DNA from: Mucilaginibacter sp.
GTDB lineage: Bacteria; Bacteroidota; Bacteroidia; Sphingobacteriales; Sphingobacteriaceae
NCBI GenBank assembly: GCA_028288315.1
Contig: JAQBNY010000079.1
Coordinates: 1-9,846 of the forward strand
DNA: 9,846 nt
Direction of reading: 5' to 3'
Position numbers and translations under genes: made by a program. Below the pieces are notes generated by a model. It was not told the DNA's origin. It searched no databases and worked only from the letters and a program-made list of their open reading frames with translations. Positions 7,001 through 9,846 of this stretch are shown in pieces; the first letter of the stretch is position 1, and each line of letters opens with the position of its first letter.

Positions 7001-7614
7001 GAGCATATAACTTTAACATTATACTTTTTGGCAAACTTCATCAGCACCAGATTCACTGTATTCTGCTCAGGAATATCATGGCGCTGCATCTCAATATAGA
7101 AGTCCTCACCAAACAGATCAAGCCACCATTTAAATTCAATTTCGGCAGCTGCTTCGCCATCCCTCAAAATAGCTTGCGGTACAGATGCACCCAGGCAACA
7201 GGTTGTGGCTATAATGCCTTTATGATATTTTAATATCAGTTCTTTATCTATACGTGGCCATTTGCTGTAAAGGCCCTCCATGTAACCTAATGAGCAAAGC
7301 TTTATAAGGTTTTGGTAACCCTCGGCATTTTTGGCCAGCATCAGCTGGTGGTAACGTTTATCTTTTTTCTCTTTAGTAAATTGTTTTTTATGCCTGTCAT
7401 CAACCACATAAAACTCGCAGCCTACAATAGGTTTAACACCATGCTTACCCGCTTCGGCAACAAATTTAAACGCACCAAACATGTTCCCGTGGTCTGTAAT
7501 GGCCAGGGCTTTCATACCATCTGCTGCAGCTTTTTTGTATAGCTTGGTTATATCGGCGGCACCGTCAAGTAACGAAAATTGGGTATGTACGTGTAAATGC
7601 GAAAAATCGGGCAT
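4024..7614 (-). CDS. dnaE: DNA polymerase III subunit alpha
   Basis: This 1196-residue protein is the catalytic subunit of the replicative polymerase. Order: PHP domain (about 4-225) with HLHVH at 6-10, DH at 41-42, E67, H89, CC at 139-140 and NDSH at 206-209; palm with GPGRGSAAGS (379-388) and PDIDTDF at 420-426, giving catalytic D421 and D423; third aspartate D575 in IKMDFLGLK; fingers with YRPGP (654-658) and FNKSHS (765-770); helix-hairpin-helix near 845-872; a clamp-binding QSSLF at 936-940; an OB-fold around 1027-1090; and a C-terminal tail (about 1115-1196) of the kind that contacts tau. Length matches DnaE1-type enzymes, with no fused exonuclease as in PolC. The start is ATG at 7614 (MPDFSHLHVHT). 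A TTG at 7659 would add 15 unrelated residues and cover the -7 element. It runs divergently from the TamB-like gene. No convincing terminator was found in the 173 bp before trxA, so some read-through into trxA is possible. Confidence 0.98.
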   Translation of the reverse strand: MPDFSHLHVHTQFSLLDGAADITKLYKKAAADGMKALAITDHGNMFGAFKFVAEAGKHGVKPIVGCEFYVVDDRHKKQFTKEKKDKRYHQLMLAKNAEGYQNLIKLCSLGYMEGLYSKWPRIDKELILKYHKGIIATTCCLGASVPQAILRDGEAAAEIEFKWWLDLFGEDFYIEMQRHDIPEQNTVNLVLMKFAKKYNVKVICSNDSHYVDQQDSNAHDILLCVNTGDLQSTPIATDEEGGKGYRFGFTNDQFYFKTQAEMGKLFSDIPEALDNTGEIVDKVDVLKLKRDILLPNYVIPPEFKIHSDMTPDADTLNQWEYLKHLTFMGAKERYKDISPEAEERINFELFTIRTMGFAGYFLIVADFIKAGRNMGVFIGPGRGSAAGSVVAYCTGITNIDPLKYNLLFERFLNPDRKSMPDIDTDFDDAGRQKVIDYVVDKYGKNQVAQIITYGSMAARTSIQDVGRVLDMPLADVNALKKLVPDTLGINLKTAIEQVPELQQIYKSTDLKGIVLREAEKLEGSVRNTGVHAAGIIIAPYDLTDIVPVATAKDSDLLVTQYDGRVIEDAGVIKMDFLGLKTLTIIKDALRLIKQNHNVEIDIDYIPLDDQKTYELYQRGDTNGTFQFESDGMQMYLRDLKPDKFEDLIAMNALYRPGPIEYIPNFIKRKHGLEPIVFDLADMEEYLGETYGITVYQEQVMLLSQKLAGFSKGDADVLRKAMGKKQIEVLNKMEAQFMDGAIAKGHPKDKLTKIWNDWKAFAQYAFNKSHSTCYAFVAYQTAFLKAHYPAEYMAAVLNNQNNMEKITFFMEECRRMGVQVLGPDINESDMAFAPNKKGVIRFGLTGVKGVGDKAVESIIEERLERGPYKNVYDFAQRSNTRSVNRKSYENLVYGGAFDEFGLNRSQFFAKTENGLLTGVERLIKYGNDYQNTQNSSQSSLFGGSVASYIPEPAMPEAEEWPLIEKLKYEKEVIGIYLTGHPLDNYKLELEKYCNTTISELKNVQKARSGEGGEEVMANLANLRKRGEICIGGLVANVQHRFTKMGKPFGSFVLEDYNESYEFAFFGEDYVKFRNLMVEGYFLHIKGLIEEKYRQKDNWDMRVTTMSLLSEMRDKLTKSLTVCVDVKALNDQLLDNLHQIISSNNEKYPAKSCTLKFKVKDGEESIYVDLASKSYRVSPSDDLMAEIYSLTNTQAVLL

Positions 7615-7647
7615 ATTAAATCTCTGTCTACTATATCGTGAAGAATA

Positions 7648-7655
7648 CAAATCTA
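7648..7655 (-). promoter_or_regulatory. Candidate -7 element of the dnaE promoter
   Basis: On the minus strand this reads TAGATTTG, a perfect TAnnTTTG. It would start transcription about 25-30 bases before the dnaE ATG at 7614. No TTG lies at the usual -33 distance on this strand, so the promoter may be weak or depend on an activator. Confidence 0.45.
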
Positions 7656-7716
7656 CCAAAAAACAAATTGATGACGTGCTTTGTTGAAAAGTTTGAAGGC
7701 CTCACATTAGCACATT

Positions 7717-7736
7717 ATTTGCAGTAATTTGCAGTA
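7717..7736. repeat. Two exact tandem copies of a 10-bp unit in the dnaE/tamB divergent region
   Basis: The unit atttgcagta occurs at 7717-7726 and again directly at 7727-7736, one helical turn apart. Two more ATTTG blocks follow at 7754 and 7764, again 10 bp apart, at the start of the TamB-like gene. TTTG at 7718-7721 lies 19 bases before TAACTTTT (7741-7748), which resembles a -33/-7 pair, but that pair would put the transcript start almost on the start codon. Confidence 0.55.
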
Positions 7737-7755
7737 ACACTAACTTTTTAAGAAT

Positions 7756-9846
7756 TTGGAACGATTTGGACGTATAGCTCTAAAAACTATTCTTTGGATA
7801 ATTGCAAGTGTCATTTTTTTGATATTGCTTGTAGTTATTTTAATACAGGTTCCTGCTGTGCAAAATTTTGCGAAAAACAAAGCTGTAACCTATTTACAGA
7901 ATAAAATACATACTAAGGTAGAGATAGGCCATATTAGCCTGGGATTGCCCAAACTACTTGTGCTTGAGGATGTTTATTTTGAAGACCAAAAGAAAGATAC
8001 TCTTATAGCTGGTGATAAATTAAAGGTGGATATCACCTTAATGAAACTGCTTAAAAACAAGGTAGAAATAAACGAAATAAACCTTGAAGGTATTACCGCC
8101 AAAATAAGCCGCGGCCCCGACAGCCTGTTTAACTTCGATTACATTCTTAAGGCTTTTACAAGTGAGCAAAAAAAGCCGGTTAAACCGCAGGACACAACAT
8201 CTACCATGAAGTTCTCTATCGACAAGATCATTTTAGACAGGATCAATGTTGCTTATAAAGATGTGACCACCGGCAATGATGTTAAGTTCTTGCTGGGTCA
8301 TTTTGATACCCGTATCACGGATTTTGATATGGATAAAATGAAGTTCACTATACCAAAAATAAATCTAAGTGGTGTTAATGCCCGCATTATACAAACGCCT
8401 GCCGGTTCATCAATAGCACAAACCGCTACTGTTGATACTGCGGTTAAACCACTTAATATGGATTTAAGCTTGGGCGAGATTAATATAGATAAGATTAAGG
8501 TTGATTACCGCAGCAAGGAAATGGCCGCCAATGTTAATCTGGGTAAGTTTTTGGTGAATATGGATAAAATAGACCTGAGGAACCAGCACGTAGGTATCAG
8601 ATCTATCCAGTTGGATAATACTAATGCCGGACTAACGTTTGCAAAGCCGCAAACTGTAGCAAAAGCTGCCGTAAAAGCGGTTAAGAAACTGGATACACTG
8701 GTATCAGTTAAGCAAACTTCCAAAGGCTGGACCGCCGCTTTAGGCAAAGTCACCTTTAATAACGATAATATTAAATTTGATAACAACGCGCAAAAGGCAC
8801 TGCCCCGCGGATTGGATTTTGCCCACATGAGCATCCAAAGCCTCAATGCCGATGCGGAGAATATTGCCTACAACCCAGATAGCCTGTCTGGAAAGATAAA
8901 CTCTTTTACTTTCAGTGAAAAAAGCGGATTAAAGATAAACAAGTTTCACACCGCGTTCTTTTACGGACCAAAGAATGCTTACCTGAAAGACCTGCTGGTA
9001 GAAACACCGCAATCTGTTATTCAGAAAGAATTAGAGGTTGGCTATCCGTCTATAGCATCGCTGACTAAAGATTTAGGCAAATTAAGCATCAACGCCAATT
9101 TAGATGGCAGCAAATTAAGTCTTAAAGATATTTTATTGCTGATGCCTACCATGGCCCCAATGGAGCCGTTTAAATCGTCGCCAAACAATACACTTAAAAT
9201 AAACGGTAGGGTTACAGGTACAGTTAACAATCTGCGCATTCCTAATATTGAACTAAGCGGCTTTGGCAACACCTATGTAAAAGCCTCTGCAACCATGCGC
9301 GGCCTGCCCGATGTAACAAAGGCTTATTTTGATCTTACAATAAATGATTTCCGCACCAGCCGTTATGATATTGTAAGGTTAGCGCCTAAAGGTACTATCC
9401 CCCCTACAGTAAGCATCCCCGAGAATATGGACCTGAAGGGTACATTCAAGGGAACTATGAAAAACTTTAACACCAAAATGAACCTACGCAGCAGCTATGG
9501 CGCGGTTGACCTGGTGGCCGCCATGAAAAGCGGCAAACGTAAAGGTAGCGAAACGTATTCGGCCAACATAAAAGCCAACAACCTTAATGTTGGCGCATTA
9601 ACCAAACAACCCGCAACCGTGGGCATGATCACCATGTCGGCCAATATAAGTGGTGCCGGGCTTGATCCTAAAACAGCTAGTTTACAGTTTAGCGGCAATG
9701 TGGCCAGTGCTTATGTTAAAGGTTACAATTATAAAAATTTGGTAATGAAGGGCACAGCACACAATGGCAGTTATGTAACCAACGCCCGTATGGTTGATTC
9801 TAACATCAACTTTAGCCTTGATGCTAAGGCCAACATGAACAAAAAA
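7756..9846 (+). CDS. AsmA/TamB-like translocation and assembly module protein, N-terminal part
   Basis: The first 697 residues are visible and the gene continues past the window. Residues 11-30 form one hydrophobic inner-membrane anchor (TILWIIASVIF onward), after which the chain is exported to the periplasm. The segment to about 140 (KAVTYLQNKIHTKVEIGHIS, LEDVYFEDQKKDTLIAGDKL, VEINEINLEGITAKI) has the AsmA/TamB N-terminal pattern. The rest is a long run of alternating beta strands, as expected for a bridge-like, lipid-channelling protein spanning to the outer membrane. Relatives in Sphingobacteriaceae have over 1,500 residues and end in the TamB domain, which would lie outside this window, so the TamB label is inferred from the N-terminus. 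The start is TTG at 7756: a stop codon at 7741 closes the frame upstream, the next in-frame ATG (8041) would remove the anchor, and the peptide from TTG reads ERFGRIALKT as in relatives. No Shine-Dalgarno sequence is visible. Confidence 0.85.
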   Translation, partial: MERFGRIALKTILWIIASVIFLILLVVILIQVPAVQNFAKNKAVTYLQNKIHTKVEIGHISLGLPKLLVLEDVYFEDQKKDTLIAGDKLKVDITLMKLLKNKVEINEINLEGITAKISRGPDSLFNFDYILKAFTSEQKKPVKPQDTTSTMKFSIDKIILDRINVAYKDVTTGNDVKFLLGHFDTRITDFDMDKMKFTIPKINLSGVNARIIQTPAGSSIAQTATVDTAVKPLNMDLSLGEINIDKIKVDYRSKEMAANVNLGKFLVNMDKIDLRNQHVGIRSIQLDNTNAGLTFAKPQTVAKAAVKAVKKLDTLVSVKQTSKGWTAALGKVTFNNDNIKFDNNAQKALPRGLDFAHMSIQSLNADAENIAYNPDSLSGKINSFTFSEKSGLKINKFHTAFFYGPKNAYLKDLLVETPQSVIQKELEVGYPSIASLTKDLGKLSINANLDGSKLSLKDILLLMPTMAPMEPFKSSPNNTLKINGRVTGTVNNLRIPNIELSGFGNTYVKASATMRGLPDVTKAYFDLTINDFRTSRYDIVRLAPKGTIPPTVSIPENMDLKGTFKGTMKNFNTKMNLRSSYGAVDLVAAMKSGKRKGSETYSANIKANNLNVGALTKQPATVGMITMSANISGAGLDPKTASLQFSGNVASAYVKGYNYKNLVMKGTAHNGSYVTNARMVDSNINFSLDAKANMNKK

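Noticed and set aside
7615..7659. N-terminal extension of DnaE from a TTG (minus strand) at 7659
   Set aside because: MPDFSHLHVHT from 7614 is the usual DnaE N-terminus, and the extension overlaps the candidate -7 element.
8505..9698. Several open frames on the minus strand inside the TamB-like gene
   Set aside because: They are short, overlap a continuous 697-codon sense frame with a clear membrane anchor and beta pattern, and have no promoter or recognisable product.

Overview
The window looks like chromosomal housekeeping DNA from a member of the Bacteroidota, most likely the family Sphingobacteriaceae (Mucilaginibacter- or Pedobacter-like). The basis is protein recognition (a DUF2807 head-GIN protein, a short M1 peptidase with GMEH, a TamB-like protein starting with ERFGRIALKT), A-rich leaders without Shine-Dalgarno sequences, and promoter elements of the Bacteroidota type (TTTG about 20 nt upstream of TAnnTTTG). 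This is recognition by eye, not a database search.

Layout. Positions 2-748 (+) hold the C-terminal part of a CocE/NonD-type serine hydrolase (X-Pro dipeptidyl-peptidase / alpha-amino acid ester hydrolase group), closed by a long perfect hairpin terminator (783-826). Positions 854-2518 (+) encode a secreted, short M1-family zinc aminopeptidase. A 101-bp palindromic intergenic repeat (2535-2635) follows. Positions 2722-3444 (+) encode an exported beta-solenoid protein of the DUF2807 family with evenly spaced GSGD motifs. Two hairpins, the second a bidirectional terminator, separate it from the convergent thioredoxin gene trxA (3530-3850, -). Upstream of trxA lie a good Bacteroidota promoter and an AT-rich spacer with one perfect DnaA-box match. 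Next is dnaE, the replicative DNA polymerase III alpha subunit (4024-7614, -), with an intact-looking PHP domain. Divergent from dnaE is the start of a very large AsmA/TamB-like envelope protein (7756 to the window end, +), which begins with TTG and runs off the window.

The genes do not form one operon. They are single-gene units with their own terminators or promoters. The first two both suggest peptide or amino-ester breakdown, but a strong terminator stands between them. trxA and dnaE share a strand but are 173 bp apart, and trxA has its own promoter. No RNA genes, CRISPR arrays, transposase genes, phage genes or defence genes were seen. No gap between genes exceeds 300 bases. I found no convincing new multi-gene system; the points most worth a second look are the palindromic repeat, the DnaA-box spacer, and the divergent dnaE/tamB control region.
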